From positions 124,001-188,000 of the forward strand of contig NZ_JAJVKV010000014.1 in NCBI RefSeq assembly GCF_024198175.1: a stretch of 64,000 nt of DNA. Direction: 5' to 3'. Positions within the stretch are counted from its first letter, which is position 1; the number at the start of each line of letters is the position of its first letter. The notes below the pieces were generated by a model, which saw only the letters and a list, made by a program, of their open reading frames with translations, did not search any database and was not told the DNA's origin. Source of the stretch: Pyxidicoccus xibeiensis (lineage in GTDB: Bacteria; Myxococcota; Myxococcia; Myxococcales; Myxococcaceae). The translations under genes and the position numbers were made by a program. Below are positions 41,350 through 49,212 of the stretch, piece after piece.

Positions 41350-42675
41350 CTACTGGCAGGAGTACGTGTACGTGCTCGGCGTGCTCCAGGTGCCATCCGG
41401 GTTGATGGCGCGCACCGTGTAGCCGCTGAACGGATAGCTCGTCCCCCAGCAGTCCCGGGCGCGAACGTCGGTGCGGAACGCCGTGCCCAGGTCCCAGTTG
41501 CCGCGCCGGCGCAGCTTCTCGTACGCGGCCACCCGGTCCACCGCCTCAATCCACGTGGAGTCCGCCGCGAGCACGTCGCGCCGCTTCTCCAGGAACCGCT
41601 GGAGCCACAGGTTCTCGGTGATGCCGTTGTAGCCGATGACCGGCGCCACCTGCCCGCTGTTGCCCACCGCGTTGTTCGCGGCGCGGATGAGACTCTTGAT
41701 GCCGGACTCGCCGTGGTTGATGTACGCGTCGTACAGCGCCGCCTTCGACAGCGCCGTGACGAGCCCCCACTTCGTGGCCTCGTTCATGGCTGGCGTGTAG
41801 TAGAGCCTGTCGCTCACCTGGTCCTGGCAGCTCTTGAAGTCCGCGCGCGTCGTCGTGTTGTTGTAGCTCGTCCCCCAGTCCGCCACCCAGTTGCCCACGG
41901 CGTCGAGCTCGGCGGTGGACGCCTGGGACTGGCCCGTGGACAGGAAGCGGTTGTTGATGGTGGTGAGCCCCGGCATGTACTTCGCCATCAGGTTGCCGTT
42001 GCCCGCGCTGCGCAGGTTCACGTAGCACTGGATGACCTGGATGGCGTCGCCCGTGCCCGTGCAGAAGCCCGCGCGCCCGCTGGTGTACCCGCGCCCGTCA
42101 CCGATGTTCTCCGAGTACGCGTAGTTGATGTTGGGCGTGTCGTTCTCCCAGATGCTCGTCAGGTCCTCCGACACCTTCTTCTGATTGGCCGTCATCCCGG
42201 GGCCCGGAGGCGGCGGCGTGCTGCCGCAGCTCGGGTCGGAAATCTGGATGTTGGTGGCCGTCCACGACGTGTTGGAGTTCGTCGAGTAATAGAACGTGTA
42301 GGACGCATTCACTCCGACGGTGAGCCCCGACGTCCGCGAGTACGTACACGTCGAGCCGCTCTGCGTGTGCGTCCAGCCGGGCTCGTCATGGTCGCAGACC
42401 ACGCCGCTCGGGACGCCGAACGCAATCGTGGGGCTCGTCATCGCGGCGGTGCCCGTGTTCTTGAAGACGATGGTGCCCCACCACTCGGAGCCCACGTACG
42501 TGTTCGTGGTGATGGTGTACGCGCACGCGGCGAGTGCCTGGGCCTCCGTGGCGACGGCTGCCTCCGTTTCCGCCTCACCCGCGTCCGGCGCGCAGCCGGC
42601 GAGGAGCGCGGCCACGCCCGCGAACATCCACCGCCAACCCCTCACTCCGCCTCTCTGTTGTCCACGCTGTGCCAT
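41350..42675 (-). CDS. GH46-type chitosanase lipoprotein with cellulose-binding-like domain
   Basis: 441 residues from the ATG at 42675 (AAAGGGA eight bases upstream). Lipoprotein signal ending LLAGC, then a CBM2-like beta-sandwich at 50-150 (YTITTNTYVGSEWWGTIVF, SYTFYYSTNSNTSWTAT) and a GH46 domain at 170-435. The catalytic region is YAYSENIGDGRGYTSG with the proton-donor Glu and the Asp 16-20 residues on (TGTGD), as in Streptomyces CsnN174. It cuts chitosan, useful against fungi. Lipidation would keep it on the outer membrane instead of free in the medium. Confidence 0.85.
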   Translation of the reverse strand: MAQRGQQRGGVRGWRWMFAGVAALLAGCAPDAGEAETEAAVATEAQALAACAYTITTNTYVGSEWWGTIVFKNTGTAAMTSPTIAFGVPSGVVCDHDEPGWTHTQSGSTCTYSRTSGLTVGVNASYTFYYSTNSNTSWTATNIQISDPSCGSTPPPPGPGMTANQKKVSEDLTSIWENDTPNINYAYSENIGDGRGYTSGRAGFCTGTGDAIQVIQCYVNLRSAGNGNLMAKYMPGLTTINNRFLSTGQSQASTAELDAVGNWVADWGTSYNNTTTRADFKSCQDQVSDRLYYTPAMNEATKWGLVTALSKAALYDAYINHGESGIKSLIRAANNAVGNSGQVAPVIGYNGITENLWLQRFLEKRRDVLAADSTWIEAVDRVAAYEKLRRRGNWDLGTAFRTDVRARDCWGTSYPFSGYTVRAINPDGTWSTPSTYTYSCQ

Positions 42676-42756
42676 GTCTGGTCCCTTTCCTGGCGCGGCC
42701 GTGAGGTCCGACTGAAGCCGCGCCAGAACGGGAATACCAGAAACCACTGACCGCAT

Positions 42757-43677
42757 TCAGCGGGTGGAATTTTCGAGCCCGGACAGCTTGCGATTGCGGA
42801 CCTTGAGCCACGCCTGCTGGCGGAAGAGGTACGTGGCGCAGACGCGGCGCCACGTCCACACGTCCTCCAGCTCCCACCACCGCGCGGGAGGAAGCAGGCC
42901 CTTGTCCCGCAGGTTGCCGATGCCCCGGTAGCCGACGCCGTCGAGCGTGTAGGCGGAGTTGGACTCCAGCATCAGCACCTTGTCGGTGGCGGCGTGGTGG
43001 TCCACGACGAGGAAGGTGTGCCCCGAGCGCCACTGGTTGCGCCAGCCCTGCACCAGCGTCCACGGGTGGGGCGGCACGTCCGGAGACGGCGCGGGAATGG
43101 CCATTCCGCTCTCCACGGCCGCTGTCACCGGGGAGAAGTAGTCCTCCGACGAGGCCACCATCATCTGCCGGTGGCGGCGGGCATCCCACTCGAAGGCGGA
43201 GCCGTGCGCGTCGGCGAAGGCCTTCACCGCCAGCGCCTCCACGAAGGTGCAGCAGTTGTTGACCGCGGGCGGCGCCAGCGGAAGGACGATGCCGGGCAGC
43301 ACCCACGGGTAGCGCGCCAGGTCCAGCTCGTAGCGGAAGTCGCGGAATGCTCCGAGCAACGACGTCAGCCGCTCCTCGTCGATGGCCAGCGGCTCCTCGC
43401 TGAAGGTGAGCCGCGCCACCGGGGGTGGCTTGTCCAGGTCCAGGAGCCTCGCGTACCGCTGGGTGCGCCAGCGCAAGCAGACCCACGTGTCGAGCGCGCC
43501 CAGCGTCGGCACCTCCAGCCGCGCGTAGTCGACGTCCGGGGTGGGGAAGCCGAGCTTCTCCTCCAGCACGTGGTAGTCGCCCGGCTCGACGTAGCCTTCG
43601 AACTGCGAGCCCGTGTCCGGGGCGACGAAGCCGCGCAGGCGGATGGGGAGCCGCGCGACACGATAGGTTTCCGGCAT
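42757..43677 (-). CDS. Uncharacterised protein with papain-like Cys/His pattern
   Basis: 306 residues, no signal peptide. Two blocks suggest a cysteine-peptidase or amidase fold: NNCCTFVEALAVKAFAD (nucleophile Cys at the start of a helix) and SGHTFLVVDHHAATDKVLMLESN (His on a strand, then Glu/Asn). The order Cys-His-Asn is the NlpC/P60/CHAP one. The N-terminal 120 residues are beta-rich and of unknown type. No family assigned. It lies divergent to the DUF885 lipoprotein, 98 bases apart. Confidence 0.55.
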   Translation of the reverse strand: MPETYRVARLPIRLRGFVAPDTGSQFEGYVEPGDYHVLEEKLGFPTPDVDYARLEVPTLGALDTWVCLRWRTQRYARLLDLDKPPPVARLTFSEEPLAIDEERLTSLLGAFRDFRYELDLARYPWVLPGIVLPLAPPAVNNCCTFVEALAVKAFADAHGSAFEWDARRHRQMMVASSEDYFSPVTAAVESGMAIPAPSPDVPPHPWTLVQGWRNQWRSGHTFLVVDHHAATDKVLMLESNSAYTLDGVGYRGIGNLRDKGLLPPARWWELEDVWTWRRVCATYLFRQQAWLKVRNRKLSGLENSTR

Positions 43678-43775
43678 GGACGTCCTCCGCGAGGAAGTGG
43701 CCGTCCATCATCGCACGCCTCCCGCACACAGTCCCTTGGACGGCGGCGGCGGTGCGGCCTACAACTCCAGGCGCC

Positions 43776-45098
43776 ATGCCCACGCGCCTCCGACTCCTGC
43801 CTGCCCTCGTCCTCACCTCCGCGCTGCTCGCGTGTGCCACGCGCGGCGCGACGCCTTCGCCCGAAACGCCCATGACGACTCCCGCTCCCCTGAATGCCGC
43901 CGCCGAGCAGTACGTGAAGCTCGTCCTCGCCGTGGGCCAGCACGACAAGAACTACGTGGACGCGTACTACGGGCCGGAGGCGTGGGCGAAGGAGGCCGAG
44001 GCCGCGCGCATGTCCCTGCTGGACATTGGCGGACGGGCGGCCGCGCTGGTGAAGGAGGTGGAGGACGTCCCGGTGCCCGACGACGCGCTCCTCGCGATGC
44101 GCCGGCGCTTCCTGCTCACGCAGCTCAACGCCCTCTCCGCGCGGGTGCGGATGCTGTCGGGCGAGCAGCTGAAGTTCGACGAGGAGAGCGAGGCCCTGTA
44201 CGGCGCCCGGTCGCCGCGCCACACCGAGGCGGACTTCGAGGCGGTGCACGCCGAGCTGGAGAAGCTCATCCCCGGGCCGGGCCCTCTGCCCGAGCGCCTC
44301 ACGCGCTTCCGCCAGGACTTCGTCATCCCCAAGGACAAGCTGGATGTCGTCATGCGCACCGCCATGGAGGAGGCGCGCCGCCGCACGCTGAAGTTCGTGA
44401 AGCTGCCCGCGCACGAGAGCTTCACCCTGGAGTTCGTCACCCACAAGCCGTGGGGCGGCTACAACTGGTTCAAGGGCAACGCCACCAGCCTCATTCAAAT
44501 CAACACCGACCTGCCCATCTTCATCTCGCGCGCCATCGACCTGGGGGCGCACGAGGGCTACCCCGGCCACCACGTCTACAACGCGCTGCTGGAGCAGCAC
44601 CTGGTGCGCGAGCGCGGGTGGGTGGAGTTTTCGGTGTACCCGCTGTACTCGCCCATGTCCTTCATCGCCGAGGGCAGCGCCAACTACGGCATCGAGATGG
44701 CCTTCCCCGACGCCGCCGACTACCTGCGCGACGTCCTCTTCCCCCTCGCGGGGCTGGACCCGAAGCGGGCCGACGAATACTCGCGGATGGAGGAGCTGAA
44801 CAAGAAGCTGTCGTACGCGGACAACGAGGCGGGGCGCCGGTACCTGGATGGAGAAATCAGCCGGGACGCCGCGCGGGACTGGCTCATCCGCTATGCGCTG
44901 CTCTCGCCCGAGCGCGCCACGCAGCGCATGGCCTTCATCGACAGCAACCGCGCGTACATCATCAACTACAACGCGGGCCAGGACCTGGTGAAGCAGTACG
45001 TGGAGCGGCAGGCGGGCCCGGGGGCCACGCCCGTGCGCAAGTGGGAGGTGTTCCTGGAGCTGCTGTCCTCGCCACGGCTGCCCGCGGACCTGCGCTGA
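43776..45098 (+). CDS. DUF885 family lipoprotein, probable zinc peptidase
   Basis: 440 residues from the ATG at 43776. Signal RLRLLPALVLTSALLAC, lipidated Cys. The mature part is all-helical with the DUF885 motif HEGYPGHHVYN (H259, E260, H265), the zinc site of a gluzincin-like peptidase, and the downstream FIAEGSANYGIEMAF that supplies the third ligand (Glu). Family length is usually 550-600; this copy is shorter at the N-terminus. Substrate unknown. Confidence 0.8.
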   Translation: MPTRLRLLPALVLTSALLACATRGATPSPETPMTTPAPLNAAAEQYVKLVLAVGQHDKNYVDAYYGPEAWAKEAEAARMSLLDIGGRAAALVKEVEDVPVPDDALLAMRRRFLLTQLNALSARVRMLSGEQLKFDEESEALYGARSPRHTEADFEAVHAELEKLIPGPGPLPERLTRFRQDFVIPKDKLDVVMRTAMEEARRRTLKFVKLPAHESFTLEFVTHKPWGGYNWFKGNATSLIQINTDLPIFISRAIDLGAHEGYPGHHVYNALLEQHLVRERGWVEFSVYPLYSPMSFIAEGSANYGIEMAFPDAADYLRDVLFPLAGLDPKRADEYSRMEELNKKLSYADNEAGRRYLDGEISRDAARDWLIRYALLSPERATQRMAFIDSNRAYIINYNAGQDLVKQYVERQAGPGATPVRKWEVFLELLSSPRLPADLR

Positions 45099-45115
45099 CC
45101 GCGGCCGCGCGGGCT

Positions 45116-45493
45116 TCAGCGCCCGAGCGCGGTGCGGATGAGGGGCAGGGAAGGGTCGGGGGGCTCGGCCGGGGGAGGCCGCTCCACCAGCACCACCGAG
45201 TCCTCCTCCAGCTCGAGGCGGCCACCCCCCAGGAACTCGATGCGCGCGGAGGCCTGCGCTCCCGTGCGCACCCAGTCCCCCGAGCGGAACGTCGCTCCGG
45301 GCGCGAGCGGCTCCCAGAAGGACTGGCCGCCCCTCAGGACCTCCACCCTGCCGCTGGCGGTGGCACACGTGGCGATGATGTCCGCCAGCTTCCGCGTCAG
45401 GCCCGCGGTGTCCACCGGCGCCTCCCGGTTTCGCCCGCAGGCGGAGAGTCCGCTGGCGAGCGCCACCAGCGCCCATCCCCAGGCCCTGCACAT
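45116..45493 (-). CDS. Short FecR-domain lipoprotein
   Basis: 125 residues from the ATG at 45493: signal CRAWGWALVALASGLSAC, then one FecR-like beta domain (GRVEVLRGG, GATFRSGDWVRTGAQASARIEFLGGG and LELEEDSVVLVE). FecR domains elsewhere sense envelope signals or bind surface polymers; this protein has little else. Upstream on the same strand is the kinase gene (131 bases away), so it may share its transcript. Confidence 0.75.
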   Translation of the reverse strand: MCRAWGWALVALASGLSACGRNREAPVDTAGLTRKLADIIATCATASGRVEVLRGGQSFWEPLAPGATFRSGDWVRTGAQASARIEFLGGGRLELEEDSVVLVERPPPAEPPDPSLPLIRTALGR

Positions 45494-45624
45494 GCCGTCC
45501 CGCCTCGTCGCATCCCGCCTGGACTCAGGTCCTCCAAGCCCCGGAGTGCTCGTGTCCACGAGGCCTCCGAGCACCTCCCGGGCGGACGCGCTCGAACGCG
45601 CGCGCAGCCGTGGGCCAGCAGGCC

Positions 45625-47589
45625 TCATGGCGCATCCCGGGTGGTGTGGCTGCGGCTTCGGACCTGCTCCTCGAGCACCCGCATGCGCTCTCGCAGCGGC
45701 GCGCGGCTCGCGTCGGCCTCCAGCGCCGCACGGAAGTGGGCCACCGCCTCGGACACGTCGCCGCGTTGCTCGGCCACCTCTCCCAGCCGCGTGAAGGTGT
45801 CCGCCAGCAACCGGAGCCTCGCGAGCACTCGCGGGTCTTCCGGGCTCAGCGCCAGCGCTGCCTGGAGCTGGCCGAGCGCGGTGTCCTCGCCGGACCCCAC
45901 CAGTCGCGCAATGGAGGCGAGCCGGTCCGCGCGCTCCAGGTGCTCGCCCACGAGTGCCTCCTGCTGCCGCTGTCTCCACATGAGCCCGCCTCCCGCAATG
46001 AGCACCACGAGCAGTCCCGCCAGGCCCCTGCGCAGGGCCCGGCGGTGGCGCGCGATGACCAGCCGCAACCAGCGTGGCATCAGCTCCCGCAGCGCCGTGG
46101 TGGCCCAGCGGTACGCGTGCGAGGGGTCTCCGCCATCCCTCCGCCGCGCGATGCTGATGAGCTTCCCCGTCTCGAGCTGGGCCTCTTCCAGCTCGTCGCC
46201 GAACAGCTCCCGCATCGTCTTCACGAGGTCGAAGGGCGGCAGGGTGGCGCGCACCTGCTCCAGCGCCACGCGCAGCGCCCGGGCGCTCGGGGCCCGGCGC
46301 GTGCGGTCATACTCGGTGGCCCATTGCACCAGCCGGTCCAGCTCCGCGGGCACCTGGGGGTTGACGGCCGACGGCCTCAGCTTCGTGCGGCGCGAGGCGA
46401 CGATGGCCGCCGGCTCGGTGATGCCCTCGAAGGCCCGCTCCAGCGTGAGCAGCTCGTACAGCACCAGCCCCAGGCCGTAGATGTCCCAGCCCCGCTCCGG
46501 CATGCCGCCCGCCGCCTGCTCCGGTGACATGTACGCGCGCTTGCCCACCATCAGCGAGTCGTTGCCGCTGGCGATGCTGGCGGAGGCCACCCCCATGTCC
46601 ACCAGCTTCACCGCGCCGTGCAGGCCGACGAGCACGTTGCCCGGGCTCACGTCCCGGTGGACGAGGTGCAGGTGCCGGCCGTCCAGGTCCCGCTTCTCGT
46701 GGAGGTACTCCAGCGCCCTGCCCAGCTCGATGCCCAGCGCCACCGCCAGGGCGATGGGCGGAGGCCCGCCCCGCTCGCGCAGGCGCTGGACGAGCTCCGC
46801 GCCGTTGCAGCCGTGCACGTACTCCATGGCCATGAACGCGCGCCCGGCCGCGGAGCCCACGTCGAACACCTGGATGAGGTTGGGGTGCTGCAGCGTGGCG
46901 CTGAGGCGCGCCTCCGTGAGGAAGAGCCGCGACAGGCGCGGGTGGCAGGCGTACTCCCGGAAGACGAGCTTGAGCGCCACCAGCTTGTCCACCCCGTCTC
47001 CCATCAGCCGGCGCGCGAGGATGACCTCGGCCATGCCTCCCACGCCCAGGTGCCTCAGGAGCTGATAGGGACCGAAGACATCGAAAGGCCGCAGGCCTCC
47101 CTGCCAGGCGTGGGGGTCGAAGGCGTGCAGCAGCTCCTCGTTCGAGTAGTCCGGGAGCCCCGTGGCCGTCTCGTCCACGGAGCGGGGGAGGATGCCGACG
47201 GGGGTGACCTCCTCCCTCGGCGCGGAGTCGGGCTCTGTCACCGGCTCGGCGAAGACGCGAGGGATGGGCCCGGAGCGGCGCGCGGGCCTGGGGCCGCGCG
47301 GGTTCAGGGGTAGCTCCAGGCTCCCAGGGTCCAGCTCCACGTACTTCACGAAGTAGCCTCGCAGACGTCCCGTCATGCCGTGCTCGACGACCTGCACCTT
47401 CCCGGACACGACGGGCCTGCCGCTCTGGAAGGTGAGCTGGAGCGGGAACTCCGTGCCCACCGGCTCCAGCTGGTCGGCGGGAACGAACAGCCCATGCACG
47501 GTCATGCTCCGGGAGAGCCGCTCCCGGGACTCCGGCGCATCCGCGCACGGCAGCCGGAACACCCGGCGCTGCTCCTTCAGCGGTCTCAC
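45625..47589 (-). CDS. Serine/threonine protein kinase with PilZ-like N-terminus, one membrane helix and TPR tail
   Basis: 654 residues from the GTG at 47589, preceded by GGGGGAAGG. Residues 1-100 are PilZ-like (EQRRVFR as RxxxR, then SMTVHGLFV in place of DxSxxG), so c-di-GMP binding is doubtful. Kinase at about 175-440: GVGGMAEVILARR, LVALKLVF, HRDVSPGNVLV and DMG in place of DFG, APE as MSPEQAAGG. A membrane helix follows at about 535-555 (GLAGLLVVLIAGGGLMW) and then two or three TPR-like helices (LGEVAEQRGDVSEAVAHF). The kinase is cytoplasmic, the TPR part periplasmic. Myxobacteria have about a hundred such kinases. Confidence 0.88.
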   Translation of the reverse strand: MRPLKEQRRVFRLPCADAPESRERLSRSMTVHGLFVPADQLEPVGTEFPLQLTFQSGRPVVSGKVQVVEHGMTGRLRGYFVKYVELDPGSLELPLNPRGPRPARRSGPIPRVFAEPVTEPDSAPREEVTPVGILPRSVDETATGLPDYSNEELLHAFDPHAWQGGLRPFDVFGPYQLLRHLGVGGMAEVILARRLMGDGVDKLVALKLVFREYACHPRLSRLFLTEARLSATLQHPNLIQVFDVGSAAGRAFMAMEYVHGCNGAELVQRLRERGGPPPIALAVALGIELGRALEYLHEKRDLDGRHLHLVHRDVSPGNVLVGLHGAVKLVDMGVASASIASGNDSLMVGKRAYMSPEQAAGGMPERGWDIYGLGLVLYELLTLERAFEGITEPAAIVASRRTKLRPSAVNPQVPAELDRLVQWATEYDRTRRAPSARALRVALEQVRATLPPFDLVKTMRELFGDELEEAQLETGKLISIARRRDGGDPSHAYRWATTALRELMPRWLRLVIARHRRALRRGLAGLLVVLIAGGGLMWRQRQQEALVGEHLERADRLASIARLVGSGEDTALGQLQAALALSPEDPRVLARLRLLADTFTRLGEVAEQRGDVSEAVAHFRAALEADASRAPLRERMRVLEEQVRSRSHTTRDAP

Positions 47590-47689
47590 GCCTTCCCCCC
47601 GCGTGGTGTGTCCTGGTTCCGTGCCGGGCCACGCTGGCCGCCGGGCCCGGCGCGCGCCCACCCGTGGCGTCATGTCGGTGCGCCGCGCC

Positions 47690-48070
47690 TCAGGGCAACG
47701 GCGTGAGCGTCACCTGGAGGGGCTCCAGGCGCTCACCCACCGCCACCTGCGAGCGCCACGTCACATGGCCCGGGTGGCGGATGCTGACCTGGTGGAGGCC
47801 CGGGAGCAGCAGCACGCCTCCCGCGGAGCGCAGGTGCTCCGCCGTGCCCACCAGCCGGCCATTCACGATGACCTGGGCCCGCGGGGGCAGCACGTCGAAG
47901 CGCAGCCCGGGCCCGTCGGCCTGTGGCGGCCTGGGCGCTTCCACCAGGCGGGGCTCCGCTCCCGGCGCGGGCTTGCCCTGTCGCTCCAGCCGACTCCCTG
48001 GCGCCGTGCTCGCGCAGCCGAGGCTCCCTGCAATCACAAGCAGGAGAAGACAGGGGTTCCTGGTCGTCAT
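47690..48070 (-). CDS. PEGA-domain lipoprotein
   Basis: 126 residues. Signal RNPCLLLLVIAGSLGCAS, lipidated Cys. The mature part is a linker plus one PEGA domain (RFDVLPPRAQVIVNGRLVG, GVLLLPGLHQVSIRHPGHV). PEGA domains are beta-sandwiches found on surface proteins and kinase extracellular parts. 100 bases upstream of the kinase gene on the same strand; may be the first gene of the unit. Confidence 0.8.
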   Translation of the reverse strand: MTTRNPCLLLLVIAGSLGCASTAPGSRLERQGKPAPGAEPRLVEAPRPPQADGPGLRFDVLPPRAQVIVNGRLVGTAEHLRSAGGVLLLPGLHQVSIRHPGHVTWRSQVAVGERLEPLQVTLTPLP

Positions 48071-48299
48071 GCCAGGGATTGAGCGCCTTGAGGGGGTTGC
48101 GCGTCAAGCGGGTATGTCATTGTTCTGGAGGGGTGTCATTGAGAGGACGCCCTGTGTGCCCGTGGGCGCGGGTGTCCCTTCCACCCCTCGGGAAGCGTGG
48201 GTGGCAGCTCCGGAGCCCCCATTCGTCCCCTGCATTACAGGCCTACCCGCCTCCAGGGCCATGGGGATGCATTTCCGACTCTGGTGATATTTCTTGGAA

Positions 48300-48315
48300 A
48301 TTGTCAGTAATTGTC
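48300..48315 (+). promoter_or_regulatory. ATTGTC direct repeats, one helical turn apart
   Basis: ATTGTC at 48300-48305 and again at 48310-48315, just before the Shine-Dalgarno of the small ORF at 48329. A second direct repeat TGTCATTG lies at 48115-48122 and 48134-48141. The surrounding 48071-48328 is the most AT-rich non-coding stretch in this part of the window. Regulatory role inferred. Confidence 0.4.
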
Positions 48316-48328
48316 TTGGGGGGAGCAA

Positions 48329-48412
48329 ATGTCAGCAAAGGCTTGCGGTTCGGAAGGGGGCGCGTGTGACGCCGCCAACGCATGCGGCCCTGACCGCGGG
48401 CGCTTCCCATGA
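48329..48412 (+). CDS. Small Cys-containing ORF coupled to the TPR gene
   Basis: 27 codons (MSAKACGSEGGACDAANACG...) with a strong Shine-Dalgarno GGGGGGAGC five bases upstream. Its stop TGA overlaps the ATG of the next gene (ATGA at 48409-48412), the arrangement of a leader peptide or translationally coupled small protein. Three Cys in 20 residues. It could instead be the true 5' end of the TPR gene with a frameshift; the TPR reading frame itself has only a weak Shine-Dalgarno. Confidence 0.5.
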   Translation: MSAKACGSEGGACDAANACGPDRGRFP

Positions 48413-49206
48413 AGGGCTCGAGCGAGCGTGAAGCGGCGCTGTCCGGAGAGGGCACCGGGCGCGGGCCGGTGGAGCACCTGGGCCCCGCGCTGGAGCTGTT
48501 CCTCGCGGTGGAGGACACCACGTGCGAGAGCTGCTTGCTCGTCAACGGCGCGCTCGCATCCGGCGAGGCCGGGGACCTGGACAAGGCGCTGGCCCTGCTG
48601 GACGAGGCGATGGCGAAGAGTACCCGGGAGGGCAACCGGAAGACCCACGCCCTGGCCCGCCTCAACCTGGGCTGCTTCCTGCTGGAGCGCGGCGAGGCGG
48701 CGCGGGCCTGTGAGCACCTGGAGGCAGTGGCGCGCACCGGGCGGCAGCTCGGCATGCGGCTGCTGGAGGGTGTTGCGCTGGGCGAGCAGGGACGCGCGCT
48801 GCTGGTGCGAGGCCGGCCGGAGCTGGCCCAGTTCGTCCTGATGGAGGCCATTGGCATGCTGGAGCGGGTGTCGCGCTGGCACACGCTCCGCTTCTCCGCG
48901 CACCTGGCCGCGGCGCAGGCCGCGCTGGGCAACGTGCTCGCGGCGCGTGAGGGGCTCGCCGCCCTGGAGTCCTCCGCCGAGCTTCGGGCGGACCCGAGCC
49001 TGCGCGGACTGACGTCCATGCTGCGGGCCAGCGTGGAGGCCGCGGTGGCGCGGACGGGCGTGCCCGGCAGCCGCGAGGCGGAGGTGGCGCTGGAGGCCGC
49101 ACGGCGACGCCTGGCGCGGGCCCGGAGCGCGCTGCCCGCCGAGGCCTCGTCGGACCTGCGCGTGTCACTGCGGCTGCTGGAGCAGACGGTGATGGCGCGC
49201 GGCTGA
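48409..49206 (+). CDS. TPR-like helical-repeat protein
   Basis: 265 residues, cytoplasmic. Repeated helix pairs typical of TPR/SEL1-like scaffolds: GEAGDLDKALALLDEAMAK, ALARLNLGCFLLERGEAARA, GRALLVRGRPELAQFVLMEA and AHLAAAQAALGNVLAAREG. It resembles the C-terminal TPR part of large signalling ATPases, but stands alone here. Function unknown. Coupled to the small ORF upstream; convergent with the RNA-processing gene, six bases between stops. Confidence 0.65.
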   Translation: MKGSSEREAALSGEGTGRGPVEHLGPALELFLAVEDTTCESCLLVNGALASGEAGDLDKALALLDEAMAKSTREGNRKTHALARLNLGCFLLERGEAARACEHLEAVARTGRQLGMRLLEGVALGEQGRALLVRGRPELAQFVLMEAIGMLERVSRWHTLRFSAHLAAAQAALGNVLAAREGLAALESSAELRADPSLRGLTSMLRASVEAAVARTGVPGSREAEVALEAARRRLARARSALPAEASSDLRVSLRLLEQTVMARG

Positions 49207-49212
49207 GGGACG

